Source: Gemmatimonadaceae bacterium (GTDB taxonomy: Bacteria > Gemmatimonadota > Gemmatimonadetes > Gemmatimonadales > Gemmatimonadaceae). From it: DNA of 64,000 bases. The stretch's first letter is position 1, and the number at the start of each line of letters is the position of its first letter. Location: the NCBI GenBank assembly GCA_025930755.1, contig JAICOJ010000008.1:1-64000 (forward strand), given 5' to 3'. The notes beneath the pieces were generated by a model that searched no databases, was not told where the DNA came from, and was given only the letters and a program-made list of their open reading frames with translations. Shown piece by piece: positions 1 to 8,775 of the stretch. The position numbers and the translations under genes are program-made.

Positions 1-749
1 GCGTTCATGACCTTCATGCCGAGATCGATCGGACCGGCGCCGGCGTTGCCGACGAGACGAGGGACTTCGCGCAGCCAGCGGAGCACGTTCCCTCGCTCGT
101 CCGCGCGCACGTCACCGGCCAGCGTGGGGCTGAAGTCCTTCTCGATGATCGGCGCACCCTTTCCCGCGGCGTCGCGCCATGCCGCGGCCAGTGCCTGCGT
201 GGTGTAGCGGTACTCGGATTCGCGAAAGGGCTCGTCCCCACTTCCCGGCAGATGGTATTTCACCGAGGCCGCGACCGGCATGTCGTGCTCGGCGCCGATG
301 GGCACCGCCGCGCGGAGGAGTCGAAGGTAGCTCGAGAAGGGCTTGTCCCAGCCACGCCCTCGCCACGTCACCGTCCATCCCGACGTACCGTCCTCATCCT
401 CGATGCGCTCGACGTGCATGTGGGTCTCGTGGATCGCCCACGCGGCCATCCCGCGTTCGCCACTGTTGTCCTGCGCGATCACCGTCTTGAGCACGACGAA
501 GCCAAGTCCGGCGCGCGCGTCGGCCTCGACCTGTTGGGGGGTCATGGAGAGCTGTCCGGAGGCCTTCCCAAAGGGGACGCGAGTCCTGCGGCCGGCGTAG
601 CGGCCGGCGATGTCGACTCCCCAACGTTCGAGTGCCCACTCGCGGAGGTTGTGCGTGAGCGGGTTGTCGGCGCGCGCCTCGAACTCCTCGGCGATCTCGT
701 TTCGGACCCGTTCGGGGAGGGGTGGTCGCGCCGGCAGCTCACGTCTCAT
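1..749 (-). CDS. DHODH-like FMN oxidoreductase (partial)
   Basis: The gene runs off the left edge, so only the first 249 codons are visible. The ATG at 749 overlaps the stop of the upstream aldolase-family gene (ATGA), which suggests translational coupling. The visible part resembles dihydroorotate-dehydrogenase-like TIM-barrel flavoproteins: FGKASG at residues 60-65, a strand GFVVLKTV at 83-90, a distinctive AIHETHMHVER at 105-115, and IDLGMKVMNA at the visible end. Family membership is an inference from this pattern. It does not look like the housekeeping PyrD, because the HETHMHVER stretch is not part of the usual PyrD signature. The paired DapA-family gene suggests a small catabolic unit whose substrate I cannot name. 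Confidence 0.5.
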   Translation of the reverse strand, partial: MRRELPARPPLPERVRNEIAEEFEARADNPLTHNLREWALERWGVDIAGRYAGRRTRVPFGKASGQLSMTPQQVEADARAGLGFVVLKTVIAQDNSGERGMAAWAIHETHMHVERIEDEDGTSGWTVTWRGRGWDKPFSSYLRLLRAAVPIGAEHDMPVAASVKYHLPGSGDEPFRESEYRYTTQALAAAWRDAAGKGAPIIEKDFSPTLAGDVRADERGNVLRWLREVPRLVGNAGAGPIDLGMKVMN

Positions 750-1774
750 GCGATGCCGTCCAGCGCACGCATAGCGCTCACGACGCGCGCCCGGTCATCC
801 CCATCGAGCGGGGGTCCCGCCGGGTCGTGGCACGCGTCCTCGGGGATGACCCCATCTTCCGCCAACGCCCAAAGCATGCGCCGAATATAGCCCTCCATCG
901 GCTCGACGAACGTCGCGGCCGCGAACGCGTCGCACGCCCTCGTCAGGCGTACGAGCGCGCCCGAGTCGTTGGTCACCGCCGCCCGGACCAGCGCGTGTTG
1001 CATGCTCGTTCGCGCGGCGCCCATTCCTATCAGGGCACAGCGGGCTCCGATCATGAGCGAGTACCCGAGGAAGCGATCTTCGCCGGTGATGAGAAGCCGG
1101 TCCGGGTGATTGGCGGCCATGTGACTCGCGACCTTCTGGAATCGCATGACGGAATCGAGCGTCGCGAGTTTCACTCCGGCGACGTGGGGGAGGGCGAGCA
1201 GCTCGTCGAGGAGGGGATCGTCGTACTCCAGCCCGCTCGCCCGCTGGTAGAGCAGAAACGCGACGAGGGGGAGACCGACTTCGGCCAGGGCGTCGTGGAG
1301 GGCAAGCACGCGACGCGACGCACCCGGGAGGGTCGCGAGCTGGCCGGGCGGGTGGACGAGCAGCGCATCCGCGCCTCCCGAGCGCGCCGCCGTTGCCATG
1401 GCGACCGTCCGGCGAATGACCTCGTCGGTAAGCATCCGCGCGTCGCTGGGGAGCGACGCGCTTCCGGTCGGCACCCCGCACCCCGCGACGATGAGCGCGG
1501 GCGCCGGCATCGCCGCGCGCCACGCGGACAGCACACGCTCGCGCATGGCCGCGTCGAGATGCAGCCCTCGGCCTGTGTGCGCCCACACGGCCACCCCGCC
1601 GACCGGCTGCCTCGCCATCCAATCGGCGTACGCGCGCTGTGCGTCGACGTGGAGCTCGCCGGTCGAACGCCGGGGTACCGGGACGGCGGGGACGAGCGTG
1701 CCGTCGAGCTGCTTCGCAAGAGCGCGAGCGCGAGCGGCAGTCGATCGGGTCGTATCCACTCGCCGAAGATGCAC
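746..1774 (-). CDS. DapA/NAL-family aldolase-like protein
   Basis: A dihydrodipicolinate synthase/N-acetylneuraminate lyase family (TIM barrel) protein of about 342 residues if the GTG at 1774 is the start; GTG at 1759 is an alternative. The frame stays open to 1996 but would then overlap the divergent transaldolase, and the family's N-terminal strand (DGTLVPAVPVP) begins about 25 residues after the chosen start. The Schiff-base lysine is visible in GVKLATLD (about Lys202) and the catalytic tyrosine in FLLYQRAS (about Tyr176). These residues support a working class I aldolase/lyase, but the substrate is unknown and the YNVPGRT-type motif of true DapA is absent. It is transcribed divergently from tal and coupled to the DHODH-like gene. 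Confidence 0.75.
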   Translation of the reverse strand: MHLRRVDTTRSTAARARALAKQLDGTLVPAVPVPRRSTGELHVDAQRAYADWMARQPVGGVAVWAHTGRGLHLDAAMRERVLSAWRAAMPAPALIVAGCGVPTGSASLPSDARMLTDEVIRRTVAMATAARSGGADALLVHPPGQLATLPGASRRVLALHDALAEVGLPLVAFLLYQRASGLEYDDPLLDELLALPHVAGVKLATLDSVMRFQKVASHMAANHPDRLLITGEDRFLGYSLMIGARCALIGMGAARTSMQHALVRAAVTNDSGALVRLTRACDAFAAATFVEPMEGYIRRMLWALAEDGVIPEDACHDPAGPPLDGDDRARVVSAMRALDGIA

Positions 1775-1878
1775 GGCACGCCCGATGGCGGGAAGCGAGC
1801 GGGCAAGCCAGGCAGATGATATGTTTCGGCGGACTGCCGCGAATCGCGGCGCGAGACGCCAACGCTGCTGACCAAACC

Positions 1879-3000
1879 ATGTCGAAGACACCACTGCACG
1901 CGCTTCACGATGCCGGGCAATCGATCTGGCTCGACTACATCGACCGTTCCCTCCTTCGGGGTGGCGACCTTTCGGAGCGGATCGAACGTGACGCATTGAC
2001 CGGCATGACCTCGAACCCGACGATCTTCGAGAAAGCGCTCACCGAGTCCGACGCGTACGATGATCAGCTGGCATCCGCCCCCACGACGCATACGTCCTGG
2101 GAGCTGTTCGAGATGATCGCCACCGACGATGTGCGCGACGCGTGCGACGTGTTTCGGCAGGTGTACGAACAGAGCGGTCACGGCGACGGCTTCGTGTCGA
2201 TCGAGGTTTCACCGGGCGCCGCACACGATGTCGAAGAGACGCTGGCCGAGGCGCGCCGCCTCTGGACTTCCGTGGACCGTCCCAATGTGATGATCAAGGT
2301 GCCCGGGACGCGCGACGGAGCGATTGCCGCGCGCCGTCTCATCGCCGACGGCATCAACGTCAACATCACGCTGCTGTTCGCGCTCGACGCCTACGCCGAC
2401 ATCATCGAGGCTTATCTGGGCGGTCTCGAAGACCGGGTGCGCAACGGGAAGTCGGTCGATCGGATCGCCTCGGTCGCCAGCTTTTTCGTCAGCCGTGTCG
2501 ACACCGAAGTCGACAAGCGCATCGATGCTCGAGTGGCGGGCATGCCGGCGGGGGACGCCGAGCGCCTGCGTGCATTGAAGGGACGCATCGCCATCGCCAA
2601 CGCCAAGCTCGCCTACGCACTCTTTCGGGAGCGCTTTTCCGGCGCACGGTGGGACGCGCTAGCCGCCAACGGCGCGCGCGTCCAGCGCCCGCTCTGGGCG
2701 AGCACCAGCACCAAGAATCCCGCCTACCGCGACGTGATGTACGTCGAGGCGCTCATCGGTCCGGATACGGTCGACACGATGCCGCCACAAACCATCGACG
2801 CATTCCGCGATCACGGGATCGTCGCTCGCACGGTGGATGTGGACGTCGACCGTGAGCGCCGCGCGATCGCCGATCTGGAATCGTCGGGCATCTCACTCGC
2901 CTCCGTGACCGACAAGCTCCTCGTGGATGGTCTCGCCTCGTTCCAGAAATCCTTCGAGGGATTGCTGGAGCGGCTCGAGCAGAAGGTGGTGGGGAGGTGA
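1879..3000 (+). CDS. tal: transaldolase
   Basis: Transaldolase of the non-oxidative pentose phosphate pathway: it moves a dihydroxyacetone unit between sugar phosphates in the cytoplasm. The protein is 373 residues, in the range of the long (mycobacterial/cyanobacterial type) TalB-like subfamily. ALTGMTSNPTIFEKAL at residues 39-54 is the family N-terminal signature, and the Schiff-base lysine sits in NVMIKVPGT (Lys140). Its stop codon lies within the left arm of an inverted repeat that continues into the pyk leader. It is the first gene of a plus-strand block that continues with pyruvate kinase, glucose-6-phosphate isomerase and aldolase, so sugar-phosphate interconversion and glycolysis are probably expressed together. 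Confidence 0.95.
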   Translation: MSKTPLHALHDAGQSIWLDYIDRSLLRGGDLSERIERDALTGMTSNPTIFEKALTESDAYDDQLASAPTTHTSWELFEMIATDDVRDACDVFRQVYEQSGHGDGFVSIEVSPGAAHDVEETLAEARRLWTSVDRPNVMIKVPGTRDGAIAARRLIADGINVNITLLFALDAYADIIEAYLGGLEDRVRNGKSVDRIASVASFFVSRVDTEVDKRIDARVAGMPAGDAERLRALKGRIAIANAKLAYALFRERFSGARWDALAANGARVQRPLWASTSTKNPAYRDVMYVEALIGPDTVDTMPPQTIDAFRDHGIVARTVDVDVDRERRAIADLESSGISLASVTDKLLVDGLASFQKSFEGLLERLEQKVVGR

Positions 3001-3110
3001 CGGCCGAGGTCGTCGAGGCCGTCGCGGTGAGCGAGGCGATCGAGGGGAGGGCCGCGTGAGCACTGCAGCCGCCGCGACGACCTCGACAACCTCGACCACC
3101 TCCCCCACCT
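2984..3110. repeat. Inverted repeat of 9-bp units, tal-pyk junction
   Basis: The left arm (about 2984-3027) and right arm (about 3072-3110) are complementary. The inner part, GAGGTCGTCGAGG plus GTCGCGG, matches at about 20 of 22 positions. Both arms are made of roughly 9-bp units (CTCGACAAC, CTCGACCAC, CTCCCCCAC on the right). The left arm contains the tal stop codon, the loop (3028-3071) carries the pyk ribosome-binding site and GTG start, and the right arm is translated as the Thr/Ser-rich start of pyruvate kinase. Confidence 0.8.
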
Positions 3111-4528
3111 CTCGTCATACTGCGCGGACCAAGATCGTCTGCACCATCGGTCCTGCCTCGTCGTCGCCGGTCGTCTTGCGCGCGCTCATCACGGCGGGAA
3201 TGAACGTGGCGCGCATCAACTTCTCGCACGGCACGCACGACCAGCACACCGAAGTCATCCGGGGCGTTCGCGCGATCGCGAAGGAGATTGGTCGCCCAGT
3301 TGCCATCCTCGGCGATCTCCAGGGGCCGCGCATCCGCATTGGCGATCTTCCCGCGCCGATCATGTTACTGGAGGGGAGTGACATCATGCTGGCCCCGGAG
3401 GCGGTGGCGGAAGCGGGCGATGTTCCGGTGACGTACGGCGAGCTGGCAACCGACGTGAAAGTCGGGGATCGCATTCTGATCAACGACGGACTGCTCGATC
3501 TCGTCGTGCTCGAGGTGCACGCTCCGCGCGTGGTCGCGCGCGTCGTGCACGGCGGCCCCATGTCGAGCCACAAGGGGATCAATCTGCCCGGCGTGCTGGT
3601 TTCGGCCCCTTCGATCACCGAGAAGGATCGCGCCGACATCGAGTTCGCGGTGCAGCAGGAGGTCGACTACCTGGCGCTGTCGTTCGTGAGGCGCGCGAAG
3701 GACATCGAGGGACTGCGGCGCCTCATCCCGCCCCACATGCTGGTCGTGGCGAAGATCGAGAAGGATACGGCGCTCGCGAACATCGATAGCATCATGCGCG
3801 TCACCGACGCGGTGATGGTCGCGCGGGGCGACCTGGGCGTGGAGCTCCCGTTCGAGGAAGTGCCGATCGCGCAGAAGCGCATCATCGCACTCGCGAACGC
3901 CACCGGCCGCCCCGTCATCACCGCGACGCAGATGCTCGAGTCGATGATCGAGAATCCGCGCCCCACGCGCGCCGAAGCGAGCGATGTCGCGAACGCGATC
4001 CTCGATGGCACTGACGCGGTGATGCTCTCGGCGGAGACGGCGACGGGGCAGTATCCGGAGCTCGCCGTCCGGGCCATGAGTCGCATCATCACCGAGATCG
4101 AGAGCCATCCCGCTCCACGGCAGCGCGCGACCGATCACGCGCGACTGCGGCGAGCGGACGCGCCGGTGGAGACCGAGGATGCCATCGCCGCCGCCACCGT
4201 TGCGGCCGTGCGCATGCTCGCCGTGCCGCTCATCATCGTGTTCACGAAGAGCGGATTCAGCGCGCGCGTCGTGGCATCGCATCGGCCCGAGGTTCCCATT
4301 CTCGCGGCGACCGACGTCGAGCGCACCTACCGGCAGCTCGCCCTCGTCTGGGGCGTGCAGCCCGAGCTCGTGGCGAGAGCGGCCAGCTACAACGAGATGG
4401 TCGGGCATGCGCTGACGGCGGCACGTCACCGCGGGCTCGCGAAGCCGGGCGAGCGTGTCGTCGTCACGGCGGGCGTCCCCTTCGATCAGCCCGGCAGCAC
4501 GAACATGATGAAGGTCGAAGTGGTGTGA
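3056..4528 (+). CDS. pyk: pyruvate kinase
   Basis: Converts phosphoenolpyruvate and ADP to pyruvate and ATP in the cytoplasm. The start is GTG 3056 because a strong GGGGAGG lies just upstream (3044-3050); the protein is 490 residues. The barrel begins with RTKIVCTIGPAS near residue 23, and the active-site signature VAKIEKDTAL and the MVARGDLGVELP segment are intact. The first ~20 residues (VSTAAAATTSTTSTT and following) are low-complexity and are encoded by the right arm of an inverted repeat, which is unusual for this enzyme. Its last bases overlap the start of the next gene (GTGA). It could be initiated further downstream, but no better start precedes RTKIV. Confidence 0.95.
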   Translation: MSTAAAATTSTTSTTSPTSRHTARTKIVCTIGPASSSPVVLRALITAGMNVARINFSHGTHDQHTEVIRGVRAIAKEIGRPVAILGDLQGPRIRIGDLPAPIMLLEGSDIMLAPEAVAEAGDVPVTYGELATDVKVGDRILINDGLLDLVVLEVHAPRVVARVVHGGPMSSHKGINLPGVLVSAPSITEKDRADIEFAVQQEVDYLALSFVRRAKDIEGLRRLIPPHMLVVAKIEKDTALANIDSIMRVTDAVMVARGDLGVELPFEEVPIAQKRIIALANATGRPVITATQMLESMIENPRPTRAEASDVANAILDGTDAVMLSAETATGQYPELAVRAMSRIITEIESHPAPRQRATDHARLRRADAPVETEDAIAAATVAAVRMLAVPLIIVFTKSGFSARVVASHRPEVPILAATDVERTYRQLALVWGVQPELVARAASYNEMVGHALTAARHRGLAKPGERVVVTAGVPFDQPGSTNMMKVEVV

Positions 4529-5304
4529 AGCTGACCTTCCTCGGCACCGGCACGAGCTTCGGCGTGCCGCAGCTCGGATGTCATTGCGAGGTATGCCGCT
4601 CTCCCGATCCTCGCGATCGACGCACCCGCGTTGGCGCCCTGGTCGAGACGGACGACGGCACGAGAATCCTCATCGATACGCCGCCCGAGCTGCGCGTGCA
4701 GCTCATCGCCGCCGACATCGATCGCGTCGATGCCGTGTTCTACACGCACGATCACGCCGATCATACGCACGGCATCGATGATCTTCGCGCCATCTCCGTG
4801 CGCCGTGGGGCGGCGCTCCCGATTTACGGTGCACGCGATACGCTCGATCGGCTCGCTCGGCGCTTTCCCTACATTTTCGATGACAGCATTCGTCCGCTCC
4901 CGGGAACGTCGAAGCCCGAGGGGCACGCGAGAGCGCTCGAGGACGGCGAATCGGTGGAGCTCGGAGGCATGAACGTCACGGCCGTCGCCGTACCGCACGG
5001 ACCATTCTCGGTCTACGGCTATCGTATTGGCCCGCTCGCGTACATCACTGATGCGAAGAGCGTCCCGGCGCCCGCGATGAAGCAGATGCGCGGGGCGAAG
5101 GTGCTCGTCATCAACGCCCTCTTTCGCACGGAGCATCCGACACACCTGAGCATCCCGGAGGCCGTGCGCGTCGCTCGCGAGCTTGGCGCCGAGCGCACGT
5201 ACCTCACGCACCTCACGCACGACAATCGCCACGCGGACCTCGAGGCGGAGCTCCCGCCCGGGATCGCGCCGGCGTTCGACGGCCTCACCATCCGGATCGA
5301 CTGA
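4525..5304 (+). CDS. MBL-fold phosphoribosyl cyclic phosphodiesterase-like
   Basis: A metallo-beta-lactamase-fold hydrolase of 259 residues that resembles PhnP-type phosphodiesterases. It starts MKLTFLGTGTSFGVPQLGC, and the metal-binding THDHADHTHG lies near residues 74-83. Further metal ligands appear in VAVPHGP and ITDAKS, and the end carries YLTHLTHDNRH. The two cysteines in LGCHCEVC near residue 20 are also typical of this group. The GTG start overlaps the pyk stop, and pgi follows after 1 base, so it is inside the glycolytic operon. No phn (phosphonate) genes are nearby, so a general role in clearing cyclic phosphates or sugar-phosphate damage products is as likely as phosphonate use; that role is an inference. 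Confidence 0.85.
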   Translation: MKLTFLGTGTSFGVPQLGCHCEVCRSPDPRDRRTRVGALVETDDGTRILIDTPPELRVQLIAADIDRVDAVFYTHDHADHTHGIDDLRAISVRRGAALPIYGARDTLDRLARRFPYIFDDSIRPLPGTSKPEGHARALEDGESVELGGMNVTAVAVPHGPFSVYGYRIGPLAYITDAKSVPAPAMKQMRGAKVLVINALFRTEHPTHLSIPEAVRVARELGAERTYLTHLTHDNRHADLEAELPPGIAPAFDGLTIRID

Positions 5305-5305
5305 T

Positions 5306-6691
5306 ATGGCGCTTCGGCTCGACTACACGAACATGCTCGCCGAGAACGTACCGGGCGGGATCCCCCTCGCCGCGCTGGAGGCCGCCGGCGATGCGTTCGC
5401 GCGCGCGATGGCGGTGTTCGACGAGCGTCGCGGACGCGGGGAGCTCGGGTTTCTCGACCTTCCCGCCGCGCACGAGAGCACGCAGCAGATTCGTCAGTTC
5501 GCCGAGGGGGCAGGGCAGGCGTTCAGCGACATCGTCGTCCTCGGCATTGGCGGCTCGGCGCTCGGTCCCATCGCGCTCCGCTCGGCGCTGCGGTCGACAC
5601 GCTGGAACGAGCTGGGCGACGAGGCGCGCGATTACTTCCCGCGTCTGCACGTGCTCGAGAACGTCGATCCCGTCACGATCGCCGAGCTCCTCGGCCGTAT
5701 CGAGCTTGGCCGCACGCTCTTTCTCGTGGTCTCCAAGTCCGGCGGCACGGCCGAGACGATGGCGCAGTATCTCGTGGTGCGCGGACGGCTGATCGAAGCG
5801 CTGGGCGACAAGTTCCAGCGCCACCTCGTGTTCGTCACCGATCCCGAGAAGGGCTCGCTTCGTCGGATCGCGCGTGAAGAGTCTATCCCGACGCTCGACA
5901 TCCCTTCCAACGTCGGCGGTCGCTTCAGCGTGCTGTCGGCGGTGGGGCTCCTTCCCGCCGCGCTGATCGGCATCGACATCCAGGCGCTCATGGCGGGCGC
6001 GGGCGACATGGCCGAGCGGTGCGGGGCGCGCGAGCTGCGAAAGAATCCCGCGGCCATGTACGCCGTGCTCCAATGGCTGGCCGACACGCAGCATGAGTTG
6101 GGCACGCATGTCATCATGCCGTACAGCGACAACCTACGCGACGTCGGCGACTGGTTCGTCCAGCTGTGGGCGGAAAGCCTGGGGAAGACGAAGCCCGACG
6201 GCACCAGTGTCGGGCCGACGCCGATTCCCGCGCTCGGCGCGACCGATCAGCATTCGCAGGTGCAGCTGTTCATGGAGGGCCCACTCGACAAGACGGTGAC
6301 CTTCATCGCCGTCGGCGCGCGCTCGACCGATATCACGATCCCGAAGCTGCACCAGGACGTCCCCGAGCTCGCGTATCTCGGCGGACACTCGCTCGGAGAG
6401 CTGCTGGACGTGGAGCGGCGGGCGACCGCGGGGGCGCTGGCGCGACGTGGGCGGCCCAACATGACCATCACCTGCGAGAAGCTCGACGCGTGGCACGTCG
6501 GCTCGATGCTGATGATGCTCGCGATCGCGACGGTCATCGCCGGCGCGCTGTACGAGGTGAATCCACTCGACCAGCCGGGTGTCGAGCTCGGGAAACGCTA
6601 CACCTACGGCATGCTGGGGCGGCCGGATGCGCGTGACGCGCGACAGGAATGGGACGCGCTCCCCAAGCCCGACCCGGAATCGGTAGTGTGA
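5306..6691 (+). CDS. pgi: glucose-6-phosphate isomerase
   Basis: Interconverts glucose-6-phosphate and fructose-6-phosphate. At 461 residues it matches the short bacterial form rather than the ~550-residue E. coli type. Visible signatures are DIVVLGIGGSALGP near residue 75, the sugar-phosphate-binding VVSKSGGTAET near 140, and GATDQHSQVQLFMEGP near 310. ATG 5306 follows the preceding stop by 1 base, so it is part of the same transcript as tal, pyk and the phosphodiesterase. No anomalies were seen. Confidence 0.95.
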   Translation: MALRLDYTNMLAENVPGGIPLAALEAAGDAFARAMAVFDERRGRGELGFLDLPAAHESTQQIRQFAEGAGQAFSDIVVLGIGGSALGPIALRSALRSTRWNELGDEARDYFPRLHVLENVDPVTIAELLGRIELGRTLFLVVSKSGGTAETMAQYLVVRGRLIEALGDKFQRHLVFVTDPEKGSLRRIAREESIPTLDIPSNVGGRFSVLSAVGLLPAALIGIDIQALMAGAGDMAERCGARELRKNPAAMYAVLQWLADTQHELGTHVIMPYSDNLRDVGDWFVQLWAESLGKTKPDGTSVGPTPIPALGATDQHSQVQLFMEGPLDKTVTFIAVGARSTDITIPKLHQDVPELAYLGGHSLGELLDVERRATAGALARRGRPNMTITCEKLDAWHVGSMLMMLAIATVIAGALYEVNPLDQPGVELGKRYTYGMLGRPDARDARQEWDALPKPDPESVV

Positions 6692-6760
6692 GCATCGCCC
6701 TTGCCGAACGCACCCGACCCACCCAAAGTACGTCAGGCAAGGCACTTCTTCGGAGGATGG

Positions 6761-8188
6761 ATGCACAGTCAAGCGACCCGGACCTCCCAGACCGTGGGGG
6801 GAGCCGTTCGCGTCGACAATGGTCACGTCGTCGTGACGCGGGAAAAGGATCTCGCGTCGCCGGCGATGGATGCGCTGGTGCGAGAGGCGGTCTTCGGTCA
6901 GGGGCAGGCGCGCGACCACGCGCGGTGGCTCATTTGGGAGATCGGACAGGAAGTCGGCGTGCGGGCCGCGTCGATCAACGACCTCTACCTCGCCCGAGGG
7001 CGTGGCGACGCGCCCGGCGGTTGGACCGTTCCGGCGATGAACGTGCGCGGCATGACGTACGACACCGCGCGCTCGATATTCCGTACGGCGATTCGCCTGA
7101 ACGTGGGCGCGTTCATCCTCGAGATCGCGCGCTCGGAGATCGCCTATACCGACCAGCGCCCTTCGGAGTACGTCGCCGTCATCCTCGCGGCCGCGTTGCG
7201 TGAAGGGTTTCGCGGTCCCGTGTTCATTCAGGGTGACCACTTCCAGGTCAACGCCAAGAAGTTCGTGGTGGACCCGGATGGAGAAGTCGCGGCGGTGAAG
7301 CAGCTGGCGCTCGAAGCGGTGACGGCCGGCTTCTACAACATCGACGTGGACACGTCGACCCTGGTGGACATCGCCAAGCCCTCGCTCGACGAGCAGCAGC
7401 GTCTCAACTACGAGCAGGCGGTCGAGATCACCGCGTACATTCGTGAGATCGAGCCCGACGACGTGACGATCTCGGTGGGTGGCGAGATCGGCGAAGTGGG
7501 CGGTCAGAATTCCAACGTCCACGAGCTGCGGGCGTTCATGGAGGGCTACAATCGCACGCTCCGCGATCGCCTCGGCAAGAAAGCCGTGGGCCTCTCGAAG
7601 ATCAGCGTGCAGACGGGAACATCACACGGCGGCGTCGTCCTGCCCGACGGCAAGATCGCCGAGGTGAAGCTCGATCTGGACGCGCTCGAGGAGTTGTCGC
7701 TCGTCTCTCAAAAGGAATACGGGCTGGCCGGCGCGGTACAGCATGGTGCATCGACGCTGCCTGACGATGCCTTCAACGCGTTCCCGCGCGTGGGCGCGTG
7801 CGAGATTCACCTCGCCACCAACTTCCAGAACCTGCTCTACGATCACATCCCGGGTGGCATGCGGGAGAAGATCTACAAATGGCTGGACGAAAACGCCGCC
7901 GAGGAGCGGAAGCCGAAGGACTCCGCGGACCAGTTCTACTACAAGACCCGCAAGAAGGCGCTTGGACCGTTCAAGCGCGAGCTATGGGACCTGCCGGATT
8001 CCGTGCGGGGACCGCTCGGGCGGGTATACGATGAGAAGTTCTCGTTCCTGTTCGAGCAGCTGGCAGTCGTCGGGACGGCGGACCTGGTAAAGAAATGGGT
8101 GTCGCCAGCCGAACAGCATCGGCGTGCGCCGGATGGCCTCACGCCCGCGGTGGTTGCCGCTCCGGATGACCCCGATGCCGGCGAATGA
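6761..8188 (+). CDS. class II fructose-bisphosphate aldolase family
   Basis: A metal-dependent aldolase of 475 residues that would cleave fructose-1,6-bisphosphate or a related sugar bisphosphate. Zinc-ligand regions of the class II family are recognisable: FIQGDHFQVN near residue 165, GEIGEVGGQ near 240 and VQHGASTLPDDAF near 325. The protein is longer than the common 300-360-residue class II enzymes, with an extended C-terminus (DQFYYKTRKKALGPFKREL and beyond). ATG 6761 was chosen because GGAGG at 6752-6756 precedes it; an in-frame TTG at 6701 would add 20 residues. It closes the central-carbon block, and its stop overlaps the next start (ATGA). Substrate specificity is not proven by the sequence. 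Confidence 0.85.
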   Translation: MHSQATRTSQTVGGAVRVDNGHVVVTREKDLASPAMDALVREAVFGQGQARDHARWLIWEIGQEVGVRAASINDLYLARGRGDAPGGWTVPAMNVRGMTYDTARSIFRTAIRLNVGAFILEIARSEIAYTDQRPSEYVAVILAAALREGFRGPVFIQGDHFQVNAKKFVVDPDGEVAAVKQLALEAVTAGFYNIDVDTSTLVDIAKPSLDEQQRLNYEQAVEITAYIREIEPDDVTISVGGEIGEVGGQNSNVHELRAFMEGYNRTLRDRLGKKAVGLSKISVQTGTSHGGVVLPDGKIAEVKLDLDALEELSLVSQKEYGLAGAVQHGASTLPDDAFNAFPRVGACEIHLATNFQNLLYDHIPGGMREKIYKWLDENAAEERKPKDSADQFYYKTRKKALGPFKRELWDLPDSVRGPLGRVYDEKFSFLFEQLAVVGTADLVKKWVSPAEQHRRAPDGLTPAVVAAPDDPDAGE

Positions 8189-8775
8189 CCGAGGGTGACG
8201 CTTCATCCAGCGAATGGTTGGGAGCGCTACAGAATCTGGCGGGCCGGGTTGCGCATGAGATTAGAAATCCGCTGAACGCGGTCGCCGTCAACCTCGAGGT
8301 GGTGCGGTCACGGTGCGAGCGGGGGGCTGTCGAGTCACCGGCGGTCTTGCCGTTTGCGACAGCGGCGGCAGGTGAGTTGGAGCGTGTTTCCAGGTTGGTC
8401 GATGCGTTGCTGGCTCTCGCCCGGCCGGCGCGAAACGATCTGGCGATGCTGGCAGGACCCGTGATCACGTTGTACGATGCCCTCGCCAGCGCAGATGGCG
8501 GGAGCGTCTCCATGGACCTCAGTGAGGGGTCCACGGGTATCGAAACGGCCGCGGATGACGCCCGGGCCGCACTGGCGGCTACACTCGACGAGATGCTGGG
8601 GCCAGGTGTCGCGATTCGTCTCCATATTGCGAGCGAAGGCGATCGGGTTGCTGCCCGGTTCACGGGACCGCGAGCCACACCGAGACTTCCCGTCGGCGTA
8701 CGGCTTCAGTCGGAGCCGTCCGGTCCGACATTGCTCTTTCCCGCGCGCACGCGCGGCCGTGCCGAGACCGAATGA
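8185..8775 (+). CDS. Truncated histidine-kinase-like protein (DHp only)
   Basis: A 196-residue protein with a clear HisKA dimerisation/phosphoacceptor helix: GRVAHEIRNPLNAVAVN at about residues 20-36, with the phospho-acceptor His near 24. The remaining ~100 residues occupy the place of the ATPase domain, but no N-box, DxGxG or GxGLGL motif is visible, so ATP binding is doubtful. There is no signal peptide or membrane segment. It overlaps the downstream response regulator by 4 bases (ATGA), which makes them a likely cognate pair. It may act as a phosphatase or phosphotransfer protein, comparable in architecture to Spo0B, instead of a kinase; that is inference. Confidence 0.75.
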   Translation: MTEGDASSSEWLGALQNLAGRVAHEIRNPLNAVAVNLEVVRSRCERGAVESPAVLPFATAAAGELERVSRLVDALLALARPARNDLAMLAGPVITLYDALASADGGSVSMDLSEGSTGIETAADDARAALAATLDEMLGPGVAIRLHIASEGDRVAARFTGPRATPRLPVGVRLQSEPSGPTLLFPARTRGRAETE

